In this document: positions 1-9,092 of the stretch, piece by piece
How positions within the stretch are numbered: the stretch's first letter is position 1
How the letters are laid out: each line of letters begins with the position of its first letter
Source: Methanobrevibacter ruminantium
GTDB taxonomy: Archaea > Methanobacteriota > Methanobacteria > Methanobacteriales > Methanobacteriaceae
NCBI GenBank assembly: GCA_004553595.1
Contig: SFKZ01000011.1
Span: forward strand, 1 to 64,000
Reading direction: 5' to 3'
Length of the DNA: 64,000 nt
Notes under the pieces: generated by a model
Seen by the model: only the letters and a program-made list of their open reading frames with translations
Database searches by the model: none
Told to the model about the DNA's origin: nothing
Made by a program: the position numbers and the translations under genes

Positions 1-2810
1 ATATTATAAATCACAGCAGTAGCATTCTCACTAGCAACAGTAACAACAATATCCTCACCATAAACAACAGTAACATCAGTACCGTTAACAGATGAAGGAC
101 ATTTATCCGCAGTTAAACTAGCTTCAGCAGATTTTTCTTCTTTACCATTGAAAATAGAAGCAGTAGCCACATTTATAGATTCGCCTACTTGAGTAATATT
201 GAAAGTAAGAATTAAACTAGAATTTTGTTTAGCAGCTAAATTAGCTAAAGTCCAATAATTATTTATATAACTCCAGTCTGATTCTTCGGATCCTATAAAA
301 TGTAAACTATTAGTATCTAAATCAACTAGCTTAAGTGAAGTAATATCTGCGTCAACTTGATTTGAAACGGTTATGTTGAAAGTAACATTATCATATACAT
401 GAATTTCCATACCTTCAGTATAAGGTTGACCATTAACTGCAATGATGGTTTTAGTAAGGTCCCATACATATGGAAGAACTTTTAAAGTACCATTGCCAAC
501 TACAGTTTTGGTTTCATTCTTACCGGTAGTTACATTGTAATATAAGTAAGTACATGTAGCTTGAATCTTATATTCACCAGGGGCTAATGTTTTGAATAGA
601 GTTTCTTCGGAAATTTGGAAAACTCCTTTATCAGAAGTATTACCGTAACCGATTTCTATTGGTTGATCATTAACTATTACAGTAAGGTTAATAGTTGCAT
701 TAGCTACAGGCTTATTACCATCAACTACATCAACAACAACTTCTTGAGCAGACTCATTTCCTTTATACATAGTTACATTATTTACAGTAACTCCTGGATT
801 AATGTTAATCGCAGTAATGTTAGTAATGTATTTGTAGTAATGGTCTTCAGTGTGAGTTATGTTAATAATGAACCAAGAACTTGTATCAGTAGGAATATCC
901 ACTGAAACTGTACCTGATAAATTGGTTTTTAATGTATCATTGTAATATACAACATTACCATTTCTATCATATACAGTAATAACAATTGCTTGCTCATTTT
1001 CAAGATCATCTTGGTAAGGTATTCTTCCACCATCAGAATTTTCCCATCCTAAAACAGGATTTGTACCATTAATGTAAAGACGTCTATTAGAACCATTATT
1101 GTAGATAGCATTTAATATATTGTTACCACCAGTTAAGTTGGTTTCAATCTTATGAGTTTCGTTATCATAAAGAATTGGTAACCAATATACCCAAGCTTGG
1201 TTTTCAACAAAAACACAGTTATTTATATAATTGTCTCCAGTTCCATTAGGATTTACATAGATTGCAGAACCGTTACGAGCAGTGTTGTGAGTGAAGTTAG
1301 AATCAGTCACATGACAGTTAGTACCTTGGATGTAAACTGCTCCACCTAAACCATCATCTTTTTTGTCTTCATCAGGAAGCGCATTATTCCCTTCAAAATT
1401 ACAATTATTAATATTGGTACCGCTACCGATAACTTGAACAGCACCACCATATTGGCTAGCGTTACAGTCAGTGAAATTACTATCAGTAATTACAGTATTA
1501 GTACCTTTAATACTGACTGCACCACCATAAGCAGCAGTGTTGTTCTCAAAGTCGGAATTAATGATTTTAGCGTCTCTACCAGTACCCATAACTTGAACGG
1601 CACCACCGTCATTGACAGCAGTGTTGTTGTAGAAGTGTGAGTCAAGAACTGTTACACCAGGGCTACCAGCATATACTAATCCTAAAGCACCAGCATAACC
1701 GTTAGTAGCGTTAGTACCTCCACCAATAGCGGAGTTGTTAACAAAGGTACAGTTTTTGACAGTTACATTTCCAGAGTGACAGTGTACAGCTCCAGAAGAA
1801 GGGGCATAGTTATCCTCAAAGGTACAGTTTTCTAATGCAGTGTCTGAACCGAATAAACATGCAAATCCACCGTGTACTGAACCATAGTTGTGAACAGCAG
1901 TACAATTTACAAGATGAATACTAGATGTACCTTGTTCAGAACGGATCCCTCCACCTACACTTGCAGTGTTGTTTTCGAAATAACAGTTGGTAAGATTAAT
2001 ATCTTGAGAACCCCCGTTTACACGAATTGCTCCACCATAAGTACTATCTCTTCCGTTATTAGTAAAATTACAGTGATCAATAGTAATATGGTCTGCACCA
2101 TTAGTAATGGAAATACAGACACCACCATCGTCTTCGGATGAGGTATTTGCATTGATGAAGTTTATACCCTGAATATGAACATTTGAAGATCTAACAGAAA
2201 AAAGAGTGTATCTGTTTTGACCATCAAAGGTAACAGTTTCTCCATCAGCAGCACGGATTAATAAATATTGGAAATTCCGATTGAATAAATAGCTCCATAT
2301 TATATGAACATCCCTATTACCCGCACCAGTATAAGTACCCTCATGAATAACTATTTCATAATTACGGTTTGGATTTAGAAGAGCATCGATTGCATCTTGA
2401 AGATTATCATAATCATAACCAGGGCCAATACCTACATGAAGGGTCAAGTCGATAGGTACATCAGCACTAAGTACTTCATCGTCTGAACTAGCTTTTAAAA
2501 CGTCTTGAGAAGAGTCATCAACAGTATTTTGATTAATATTATCATTATTACTGGAAGCATCTGCAACTATATCGCCGGATAATGACTCATTAGAATCACT
2601 AGGATCCGCTTTAGGATTATCACTGACTTCTGCAGATATTACATCATCGATACTTCCAGACGTATCAGTTGATGTAATTGTATCAATAGCCGCATCATTA
2701 CCTACAACAGCATCTTCACTTACATCAGCAGCGCTGACAGAAGAGACCATCAAAAGTAAGAGGAATATAGACATTATTAATACAATGTTTCTCTTATCAA
2801 ATAGTTTCAT
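1..2810 (-). CDS. adhesin-like surface protein, C-terminus beyond window
   Basis: The frame is open from an ATG at 2810 to the left edge, so about 936 codons are visible and the C-terminus is missing. Residues 1-27 form a signal peptide (MKLFDKRN, a hydrophobic core, then SSVSA). Residues 28-120 are an Asp/Ser/Asn-rich linker. Residues about 120-540 form a right-handed beta-helix, with seven or more repeats of the pattern N-x-x-F-x-x-N-x-A-x-x-G-G-A-[VI]. From about 590 on there are Ig-like and DUF11/CARDB-like strands. The start is supported by GGAG nine bases upstream. The architecture is that of the adhesin-like proteins of Methanobrevibacter, thought to be displayed on the cell surface to bind host or partner cells. 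The ligand is unknown, and any C-terminal anchor lies outside the window. Confidence 0.88.
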   Translation of the reverse strand, partial: MKLFDKRNIVLIMSIFLLLLMVSSVSAADVSEDAVVGNDAAIDTITSTDTSGSIDDVISAEVSDNPKADPSDSNESLSGDIVADASSNNDNINQNTVDDSSQDVLKASSDDEVLSADVPIDLTLHVGIGPGYDYDNLQDAIDALLNPNRNYEIVIHEGTYTGAGNRDVHIIWSYLFNRNFQYLLIRAADGETVTFDGQNRYTLFSVRSSNVHIQGINFINANTSSEDDGGVCISITNGADHITIDHCNFTNNGRDSTYGGAIRVNGGSQDINLTNCYFENNTASVGGGIRSEQGTSSIHLVNCTAVHNYGSVHGGFACLFGSDTALENCTFEDNYAPSSGAVHCHSGNVTVKNCTFVNNSAIGGGTNATNGYAGALGLVYAGSPGVTVLDSHFYNNTAVNDGGAVQVMGTGRDAKIINSDFENNTAAYGGAVSIKGTNTVITDSNFTDCNASQYGGAVQVIGSGTNINNCNFEGNNALPDEDKKDDGLGGAVYIQGTNCHVTDSNFTHNTARNGSAIYVNPNGTGDNYINNCVFVENQAWVYWLPILYDNETHKIETNLTGGNNILNAIYNNGSNRRLYINGTNPVLGWENSDGGRIPYQDDLENEQAIVITVYDRNGNVVYYNDTLKTNLSGTVSVDIPTDTSSWFIINITHTEDHYYKYITNITAININPGVTVNNVTMYKGNESAQEVVVDVVDGNKPVANATINLTVIVNDQPIEIGYGNTSDKGVFQISEETLFKTLAPGEYKIQATCTYLYYNVTTGKNETKTVVGNGTLKVLPYVWDLTKTIIAVNGQPYTEGMEIHVYDNVTFNITVSNQVDADITSLKLVDLDTNSLHFIGSEESDWSYINNYWTLANLAAKQNSSLILTFNITQVGESINVATASIFNGKEEKSAEASLTADKCPSSVNGTDVTVVYGEDIVVTVASENATAVIYN

Positions 2811-3339
2811 AAATTTTTTCTCCAAACAATTTCGATGTGAGAAAATAACATATGTGAATTCAATCATATGCTATTGAACATTTATCAAATAAAAAAAAAT
2901 GAAAAACTCAATATTTTCAATTAAAATAAACACCCCTACCAAAACTTAAACATTTATATAAAAAATGTAAAAATTTCAGCATTACATCACATCTAAATAA
3001 TATATACATCACTAAACATTATAAAGTTTTTGATTTTTTACAAAGTTCAAAAATAATCAAATAAAAATTGCCTATGTATAAAAATTGAATAAACTCTTTC
3101 AAAAATATCTAAATTTTTTTATTCTAAATAAATTCAATTAAAAGAAAGTGAATTAAAATTAGCAAAAATTAAAATGGTCAAATAATTAAATATTAAATTA
3201 AGAAAATGAGCAAAATTTAAATTTAATATATCCTAGAATAAAGGCCATAAACCATTATATTTAAAAAAAATTATTTTTTAACTTCGTAAAAACACTTCTT
3301 TCAATAATAATTAAATATCAATACATAAAATATATTATT
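2811..3339. other. AT-rich intergenic region with divergent promoters
   Basis: No gene is seen in this 529-base gap. It separates the adhesin gene (minus) from the plus-strand gene at 3340. A TATA-like TTTATATAA is readable near 2951-2962 and could serve the adhesin, leaving a leader of about 115 bases. Another AT-rich box (TTAAATATC, about 3310-3319) lies about 25 bases before 3340. Promoter calls rest on box A similarity only. Confidence 0.4.
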
Positions 3340-3771
3340 ATGACTTTCATGAATAATAATGCAAATATAAAACAGTTTAAATTAATCAAATTCCTTAATG
3401 AGACTTGCAATGATGATCATGTGATATCAAGAATTTCAATTGTGCTTCGTAGAGATAAGATAGAAGCTCCATACTATATGAACACCAAAATCAGACTCTC
3501 TTCCTGTCTTGATAATGGAGAAAAGGGACTTATTCATGCAATGAATATATTAAATCATAGCAGAATGTACAATTTAACTGAAGACAGATACAATGAAATC
3601 CGTTCAATGATCATTGATACATTTGAAGACAATAAATCTGAACAAGTAGAATTCTCTAAAAATGATAAACAGATTAAAATAGCTATAATGTCTAAAAACG
3701 ATGAGGAATTCAAGAATCTTTATGAAAACTATCATGAACTTTTTGAAAAAATAGATAATCTGATTGATTAA
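3340..3771 (+). CDS. hypothetical protein, 143 aa
   Basis: Not recognised. The product is soluble, charged and without cysteines, signal peptide or membrane segments, and its predicted helices (residues 75-143) are rich in Lys, Glu and Asn. The start is ATG 3340 or ATG 3349. Neither has a Shine-Dalgarno match, but a TATA-like element lies about 25 bases before 3340, so the mRNA may be leaderless. A strong hairpin at 3839-3859 ends the transcript. It stands alone on the plus strand between the adhesin and the metal ATPase, and the context gives no role. Confidence 0.6.
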   Translation: MTFMNNNANIKQFKLIKFLNETCNDDHVISRISIVLRRDKIEAPYYMNTKIRLSSCLDNGEKGLIHAMNILNHSRMYNLTEDRYNEIRSMIIDTFEDNKSEQVEFSKNDKQIKIAIMSKNDEEFKNLYENYHELFEKIDNLID

Positions 3772-3838
3772 AGATTCCATCAGAAAAATAATAAAAAAAT
3801 GATTAAATACATGAAAAAATATTAAAAAATAAAAAATA

Positions 3839-3859
3839 GGTTAAGGTTTGACCTTAACC
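3839..3859. terminator. bidirectional stem-loop terminator
   Basis: A perfect nine-base-pair inverted repeat (GGTTAAGGT / ACCTTAACC) with a TTG loop sits between two convergent genes. It is followed by a T-run on the plus strand (about 3864-3871) and by T-rich sequence on the minus strand. It could end both the gene ending at 3771 and the ATPase gene ending at 3872. Confidence 0.7.
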
Positions 3860-3871
3860 AAAACTTTTTTT

Positions 3872-6502
3872 CTAGAATAAAGGATCTTTCACTCTAGCGA
3901 TTCTAAATGAATTTAATATAACCACTAAAGTTAAACCCAAGTCACCTATACCAACAGACATCATCAATGTAATTAATCCTAATATTGCAAGGATTACAAA
4001 GAGAGCCTTTACGAAAATGGATAGTGAAATGTTTTGTTTAATAATATTCATTGTCTTTTGGCTTAAACTGAATAGGTAAGGCAACTTGCTGATATCATCC
4101 TGCATTAGAGCCACATCAGCGGTTTCAATAGCTACATCTGAACCTGCTGCACCCATTGCAATTCCGATGTTTGCACGTGCCAATGCTGGCGCATCGTTGA
4201 TACCGTCACCAACCATAGCAACATCACCGAACTTGTTACGGATAGTGTCAACAATATTCAATTTATCCTCCGGTAAAAGGTCTGAATAGACATAGTCGAG
4301 ACCTATTTCATTTGCAACCTTATTTGCAGCCATCTTATTGTCACCGGTAAGCATAATTGTCTTTACGCCTTGGTCCTTAAGGTCTTTTATTACTTCTGCA
4401 GCATTATCTCTGATCTTGTCAACTACAGTTAAACCTGCAATTACTCCATTTTCATCACCAATGAATACCAAAGTTTTTCCTTCAGAAGTATAACTATTGA
4501 TTTCCTCTCTTGAAACATTGAACTCACTTCCTTCAATCAATGACTCATTTGCGGCATAGTAACGTTTTCCATCAACGGTACCGACAATTCCCTTACCTGG
4601 AATGTTCTTGAAATCTTCAATCTCATCAAAACTTATTTCATTAATTCCTGCATAATCAACGATTGCCTGAGCGATTGGGTGAGAAGAACTGTGTTCCAAT
4701 GAAGCAGCTATTCTTACAATCTCTTCTTCACTGTAAGCATCATTTATAACATTTATATCACTTAATGCAAGCTTTCCTTCAGTTAAGGTTCCTGTCTTAT
4801 CAAAGATAACCGCTTTAACATTACGCATTTCCTCTACATATGTACTTCCCTTGATAAGAACTCCCTTTCTGGTAGATGAAGTGATTGCTGATACCATTCC
4901 TATTGGAGTGGAGATTAAAAATGCACAAGGACATGAAATTACCATAATTGAAAGTGCCTTATAAACCCAATCTACCAAGTTCTGACCAAAGAAGAGTGGA
5001 GGTATAAATGCTACACAGGCAGAAATGACTATCATTAAAGGAGTGTAATATTTGGAAATACGTTCCACCAATGTTTCTGTAGTGGATCTGTTCAATTGTG
5101 ACCTTTTAACAAGAGTTACAATTTTTGAAATTACTGAGTCCTTAGCTTCTTTGCTAACCACCATTTCAAGATATCCGTCTTCATTTACAGTACCTGAAAA
5201 GATCGCATCACCGACGGTTTTTGTTACAGGAAGACTTTCACCAGTGATTGAAGCTTGGTTTATGGAAGATGTACCATATACAATATTTCCATCCAAAGGA
5301 ACTTTATCTCCCGGTCTGATGATGACAATTTCACCTATTTTTACTTTGTCAACATTACGAACTTCCACTCCATCGTCAACTTTGACTCTTGCAGTTTCTG
5401 GAGCCAATTCAACCAATGACTTGATTGAACGTTTTGCACGAAGTTCAGCATAATCCTCGAGGAATTCCGCTATATAGTATAATAATGCAACTGCTGCCCC
5501 TTCTTCACCGTGTCCGATAATGAATGAAGCTATACATGCAATCACCACAAGAAGTGCCGGTCCAATGGTATGACGTTTTACAAGTGAGTTATAAGCCATT
5601 ACAGCTATTTCATAACCTGCTATAATAGCAGCAATCATGTAAATTATTGTAACAATGGTCATGTCAAAAGATAAGTATTCAAGTATATGTCCTGCTATAA
5701 ATAGGATTCCACTTGAAACCATGATTTGAATAGGCCTATTTGAGAGGAGAGGTTTTCCTTCTGCAATAAGGTCTTCATCCCCATGGCTGTGGTCATGTCC
5801 ATGTCCGTGGTCATGGTCATCATCTGCACAATCAGAGCACGCACAAAGTGAGAAATCGTCATCATCATGGTCATGATGGTGATGATCATGGTCACGGTCG
5901 TGTCCATGGTCATGATGGTCATGCTCATGACTATGAGAGTGGTCATGGTCATGACAACCGCAATCAGGGTCTTCACAAGAATCTCCCACTACTTTAGGAC
6001 TATGGTCGTGTTCATGATGATGCTCATGGCTATGTTCATGCTCATGCTCATGTTCGTGATCGTGTTCATGATGATGCTCATGGCCATGCTCTTCTTCATC
6101 ATGACAACCATCGTCATCACAGCCACATCCACAGGACTCTTCATGATGCTCTTCCTCATGGTCATGATGGTCATGATCATGGTCGTGCTCATGATGGTCA
6201 TGTCCATAATGGTGATGCTCATGATTGTGGCCGTGATGATGGTCATGGTCATCATCTGCACAATCAGAGCAACCACAAAGACTTATATCAACATCCTCAT
6301 CATAATCTATCTTTTCTCTATGATCGAAAACACTTAAGTCAGTGCTTTTCTGATAATCCTTCAATAACTGCTTATTGTAATGCTTTTCATTCATACATTT
6401 TTCATCTTCGCAGTCAGGATCAAAACAAATATGATTGTAATGTTCAGGATTAAAGCATTCCTCTTCATTACAATCAGGATCATAACATTTATTTTTTACC
6501 AT
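3872..6502 (-). CDS. P1B-type heavy-metal ATPase (Zn/Cd/Pb class) with His-rich N-terminus
   Basis: Exports soft divalent metals across the membrane using ATP. Motifs in order: TGES near 420 (actuator), CPC at 524-526 in the metal-path helix, DKTGTLT at 568-574 (phosphorylated Asp), SHP at 607-609 and GDGINDAP near 765-772. The CPC plus HP pattern fits the ZntA/CadA class. The usual N-terminal HMA domain is absent. Residues 1-80 instead hold Cys pairs (CYDPDC, CFDPDC, CGCSDC), and about 80-240 is dominated by His/Asp/Glu, interrupted by Cys clusters. The start ATG has AGGTG seven bases upstream. It lies 91 bases downstream of the ArsR gene on the same strand, presumably co-transcribed and metal-induced. 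The family assignment is firm; zinc versus cadmium specificity is inferred. Confidence 0.92.
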   Translation of the reverse strand: MVKNKCYDPDCNEEECFNPEHYNHICFDPDCEDEKCMNEKHYNKQLLKDYQKSTDLSVFDHREKIDYDEDVDISLCGCSDCADDDHDHHHGHNHEHHHYGHDHHEHDHDHDHHDHEEEHHEESCGCGCDDDGCHDEEEHGHEHHHEHDHEHEHEHEHSHEHHHEHDHSPKVVGDSCEDPDCGCHDHDHSHSHEHDHHDHGHDRDHDHHHHDHDDDDFSLCACSDCADDDHDHGHGHDHSHGDEDLIAEGKPLLSNRPIQIMVSSGILFIAGHILEYLSFDMTIVTIIYMIAAIIAGYEIAVMAYNSLVKRHTIGPALLVVIACIASFIIGHGEEGAAVALLYYIAEFLEDYAELRAKRSIKSLVELAPETARVKVDDGVEVRNVDKVKIGEIVIIRPGDKVPLDGNIVYGTSSINQASITGESLPVTKTVGDAIFSGTVNEDGYLEMVVSKEAKDSVISKIVTLVKRSQLNRSTTETLVERISKYYTPLMIVISACVAFIPPLFFGQNLVDWVYKALSIMVISCPCAFLISTPIGMVSAITSSTRKGVLIKGSTYVEEMRNVKAVIFDKTGTLTEGKLALSDINVINDAYSEEEIVRIAASLEHSSSHPIAQAIVDYAGINEISFDEIEDFKNIPGKGIVGTVDGKRYYAANESLIEGSEFNVSREEINSYTSEGKTLVFIGDENGVIAGLTVVDKIRDNAAEVIKDLKDQGVKTIMLTGDNKMAANKVANEIGLDYVYSDLLPEDKLNIVDTIRNKFGDVAMVGDGINDAPALARANIGIAMGAAGSDVAIETADVALMQDDISKLPYLFSLSQKTMNIIKQNISLSIFVKALFVILAILGLITLMMSVGIGDLGLTLVVILNSFRIARVKDPLF

Positions 6503-6593
6503 ATTGACACCTTAATAATAAATTATATTAAAAAAATTAAATAATTAGAAAATTAAATAATTAAAAATTTAATTGAAGAATATTCAAAAGTTA

Positions 6594-6977
6594 TTATTCA
6601 TTCAAGTGTTCCAAACCCATCTTGTAGATCATTTCCACATGAAGGTCAGTTAATGAATATCTGGCTTGTTTTCCTTCTTTCTCAAATTTGACAATATTAT
6701 GTGCCCTCAATATCCTCAATTGATTTGACACTGCATTCTGATTCAAATCTAATGCTTCGCATATGTCACATACACATAAATCCTCATAGCTCAAAAGGGA
6801 AATTATCTTAAGCCTTGTTGGATTTCCGAATATCTTAAAGAATTCTGAAAGGTCAGAATACTCATCATCAGCTAAAATATGCTTTTTAGCTCTTTCTATT
6901 GAATCTTCGTGCGGATGAAATATTTCACACATATCATCATGTTTATTCTCTTCATTTTGTGAATTTTGATCTTGCAT
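6594..6977 (-). CDS. ArsR/SmtB-family metal-sensing repressor
   Basis: A 127-residue winged-helix repressor expected to leave DNA when metal binds. The recognition region is about 62-95. Two metal sites are visible. One is an alpha3 CVC motif (Cys68, Cys70, plus Cys73) with Cys17 in the N-terminal arm, as in CadC. The other is a complete alpha5 site (Asp111, His113, His124, Glu127) with the SmtB D-x-H-x10-H-x2-E spacing. The last residue, Glu127, is itself a ligand. The start has AGGTG eight bases upstream. It is the first gene before the metal ATPase and is preceded by a palindrome at 7031-7052, so autoregulation together with the ATPase is likely. Confidence 0.9.
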   Translation of the reverse strand: MQDQNSQNEENKHDDMCEIFHPHEDSIERAKKHILADDEYSDLSEFFKIFGNPTRLKIISLLSYEDLCVCDICEALDLNQNAVSNQLRILRAHNIVKFEKEGKQARYSLTDLHVEMIYKMGLEHLNE

Positions 6978-7016
6978 TTAGAACACCTTTTTATAATAAT
7001 AGTTTTTACATCAACA

Positions 7017-7052
7017 TATTTAAATGTTTTCATATCATGATATTATGATATG
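7017..7052 (-). promoter_or_regulatory. box A and ArsR-type operator for the metal-resistance operon
   Basis: On the minus strand TTTAAATA at 7017-7024 is a good archaeal box A, placing the transcript start near 6995. Just upstream, 7031-7052 is an inverted repeat with perfect eight-base arms, CATATCAT and ATGATATG, separated by six bases. The size and symmetry fit a dimeric ArsR/SmtB protein, which when bound would cover the BRE and block TFB. Binding is inferred. Confidence 0.6.
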
Positions 7053-7137
7053 TTATTAAAAAAGTGATGAAAATGAGAGAAAAGTAATAAAAAATAGAAA
7101 AAATAGCTAAAAAAAGAAAAGAGTTAAAATAAATTAA

Positions 7138-7317
7138 CTATATGAATAAGCGTAAAACAAAAAATGGGCCTATAGATGCAAGCAGGAAAAGACCTATTCC
7201 CAAAGCAGTGATATACTTTTGTTCATCCATTATTCCATTAATGATTAATAAAATGCTGAAAAATCCCAATATTAAGGGTAAAATATGAGAAAATATAATA
7301 ATAAATCCATTTGCCAT
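7138..7317 (-). CDS. small two-helix membrane protein, 59 aa
   Basis: A short frame from ATG 7317 to TAG at 7138-7140. Two hydrophobic segments (about residues 5-29 and 37-57) are joined by a polar turn (NGIMDEQKY), which looks like a helical hairpin in the membrane. GTGAT lies upstream of the ATG at the usual distance. It sits alone between the ArsR promoter and the HisA-like gene. No family was recognised. The coding call rests on the clean hydrophobic pattern and the ribosome site. Confidence 0.6.
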   Translation of the reverse strand: MANGFIIIFSHILPLILGFFSILLIINGIMDEQKYITALGIGLFLLASIGPFFVLRLFI

Positions 7318-7452
7318 TTATATCACATTAATACTTTTTACAATTATATAATAATTTATTTAACTTAATATTTAAATTTAAGCAGAGAAATAGCAAAATA
7401 AAAATTTAAAAATAAGATTCAATTAAGTTTTAAAATTTAGAAATAAAAGCAA

Positions 7453-8148
7453 TCAGAAATTGCTGATATTTATTTCACCTTTATGCAAAGCAGTTCCAAC
7501 CAAAGCCTTTTTGATTCCCAATTCATTGATTAAAGGAATTTCATCTTTAGTTATTCCGCCACCTAAAATGATTTTATCCTTGAATTCCTCAAACTTGTCA
7601 AGCAATTCCTTATTGAAACCGGCTTCTGTTCCAACTGAAGAGATGTCTAGCAAGATTATTTCATTTGGATCAATCCTTCTCAAGATTTCCTTAAATCCTT
7701 CCAAATCCAAATCCATGTGTTTAGTGTACAATTCATTGTCCTTTACATCTACACTTACAATGATTCTTTCCTTCGGATACTTTTCAAAGATCTTTTCAAG
7801 CTCTTCAATTGATTCTAAAGTTTCAGTAGCTACAATGATTTTATAAGCGAAATCTAGCATGAACTCAAAGGTTTCAAGATTATCTACACCTACATCCACA
7901 ATAACAGGCAAAATGGTATTGACTTCCTTTATCTTATAAATATTATGATTTCCGTTTCTTTCAATGAGGTCCAAATCAGCTATATACATCTCTTTTGCAT
8001 TAGCCCTTTTCAATGAGTTGGCTATTTCCACAGGGTCAGATGAAGATGCATAAATGGTTTGCAAAGGAGTGTAAGTGTCTCTATTGCCGCTTTTACCAGA
8101 TACTGCAACAGAATTCATTAAATCTAAAACAGGAATAATCTCTAACAT
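7453..8148 (-). CDS. HisA/HisF-like TIM-barrel protein
   Basis: A 231-residue (beta/alpha)8 barrel related to HisA (ProFAR isomerase) and HisF. The phosphate-binding strand near the C-terminus is visible (ILGGGI then ALVGTALHKGEI), as is the N-terminal strand IIPVLDL. It matches the archaeal 'HisAF-related' group rather than true HisA, and no his genes are nearby, so a role in histidine synthesis should not be assumed. The start is ATG 8148 with GGTGA five bases upstream. It follows the DtxR-FeoA gene with a 38-base gap and may be read through from the feo operon. Confidence 0.8.
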   Translation of the reverse strand: MLEIIPVLDLMNSVAVSGKSGNRDTYTPLQTIYASSSDPVEIANSLKRANAKEMYIADLDLIERNGNHNIYKIKEVNTILPVIVDVGVDNLETFEFMLDFAYKIIVATETLESIEELEKIFEKYPKERIIVSVDVKDNELYTKHMDLDLEGFKEILRRIDPNEIILLDISSVGTEAGFNKELLDKFEEFKDKIILGGGITKDEIPLINELGIKKALVGTALHKGEINISNF

Positions 8149-8186
8149 GTTTTCACCATATTACCATTATTTTTGATAATTATAAG

Positions 8187-8810
8187 TTATTCATCTAATT
8201 TTATAAATATTTCGTTAGCCAATTCCTTGTCTACAGCAAGCTGGGTGTTTCCTAATTGGAAGACATAATTAGGGAATTTTTGGATTAAGCAAATTCTAGA
8301 CCCTGGAATAAGACCTAAATTCATGATTTTTCTTAATTTACGGGCGTCTTCTGTTTTAATGTGTGAAACTTCACCTGATTCTCCACTGTGACAAGAGACT
8401 AAAGGTACGGAATATTCGTTTCCTAAATCATTATCACTATCCCCTTTAGGAATTGGATTGTTGTGAGGACAGTTTTCAGGGTTTCCTAAGATTCTGCATA
8501 TATTGTCTTCAACCTCTTCACTCATTACATGCTCAATCTGGTCTGCCAATTCTTCCATTTCTTCCATATCTGCTAAAAACAAGTCTGCTACAACCTTTTC
8601 CGCAATCCTATGTTTTCTAACCAATGACCTTCCCAAACGTTCACCACTTTCAGTTAAATTGACAAAACCATCTTCAATCTTGACATACTCCTTTTTAGCC
8701 AATAATTCAATATCATCCTTATTGAATTCATCAATGACCAATTTCTCTTCCTTTTCAAATTCTCTAACCCAGATATCACGCAAATAATGTTCAATTTCAC
8801 TTTTTTCCAT
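8187..8810 (-). CDS. DtxR-like metalloregulator fused to a FeoA domain
   Basis: Residues about 30-125 match the DtxR/MntR dimerisation region: LTESGERLGRSLVRKHRIAE, then the metal-ligand stretch with IEHVMSEE, then GNPENCPHNNPIP. Residues about 133-207 form a FeoA (SH3-like) domain. The N-terminal DNA-binding part is short: only about 30 residues precede the wing-like segment, and the usual recognition-helix signature is not visible. The start is ATG 8810, with GGTG upstream. It is the third gene of the feoB operon, so it probably senses Fe(II) or assists FeoB. DNA binding is uncertain because the helix-turn-helix looks reduced. Confidence 0.82.
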   Translation of the reverse strand: MEKSEIEHYLRDIWVREFEKEEKLVIDEFNKDDIELLAKKEYVKIEDGFVNLTESGERLGRSLVRKHRIAEKVVADLFLADMEEMEELADQIEHVMSEEVEDNICRILGNPENCPHNNPIPKGDSDNDLGNEYSVPLVSCHSGESGEVSHIKTEDARKLRKIMNLGLIPGSRICLIQKFPNYVFQLGNTQLAVDKELANEIFIKLDE

Positions 8811-8833
8811 TTTAAACACCAAATTGTTAGAAA

Positions 8834-9043
8834 CTATTTAATCATGCTTTTAATCTTTTTAAAACTGTCTTCTATAAACTTATAGGATTTGGATTCCGGT
8901 AGAATCTCATATCCGCAATTGGGACATTTTACTGTTTTGCAATTAATAGGGCATGAATCACAGCTGATCCCATCACACTTTTGAAATGTGAAACCGCAGA
9001 ATTCACATTTGATTATTTGATCTTTCATCTTATTTTCATCCAT
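8834..9043 (-). CDS. Cys-rich small zinc-ribbon protein in the feo operon
   Basis: A 69-residue protein with nine cysteines between residues 14 and 43: CEFC, a lone C, CDSC, a lone C, and a C-x-C-PNCG knuckle. This would support a zinc ribbon or an Fe-S site. It lies between feoB (50 bases upstream) and the DtxR-FeoA gene (24 bases downstream) on the same strand. Its position resembles that of the small accessory proteins of other Feo systems (FeoC type), but no FeoC sequence similarity was recognised. The ribosome site is weak (GGGGT). Function unknown. Confidence 0.75.
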   Translation of the reverse strand: MDENKMKDQIIKCEFCGFTFQKCDGISCDSCPINCKTVKCPNCGYEILPESKSYKFIEDSFKKIKSMIK

Positions 9044-9092
9044 TTCAAAACCCCATTAATTAAAAAAAACATTAAGAATATTAACTTAAAAT

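Noticed and set aside
1..2200. Plus-strand frames (about 615-905, 1434-1640, 1890-2141) as small genes
   Set aside because: All lie opposite the continuous adhesin frame and show only low-complexity Ser/Asn/Ile/Thr content.
5867..6337. Long plus-strand frame rich in Met and Val opposite the His-rich ATPase segment
   Set aside because: It is the mirror of His/Asp/Glu codons (CAT/GAT) on the other strand; the ATPase frame has the domains and the ribosome site.
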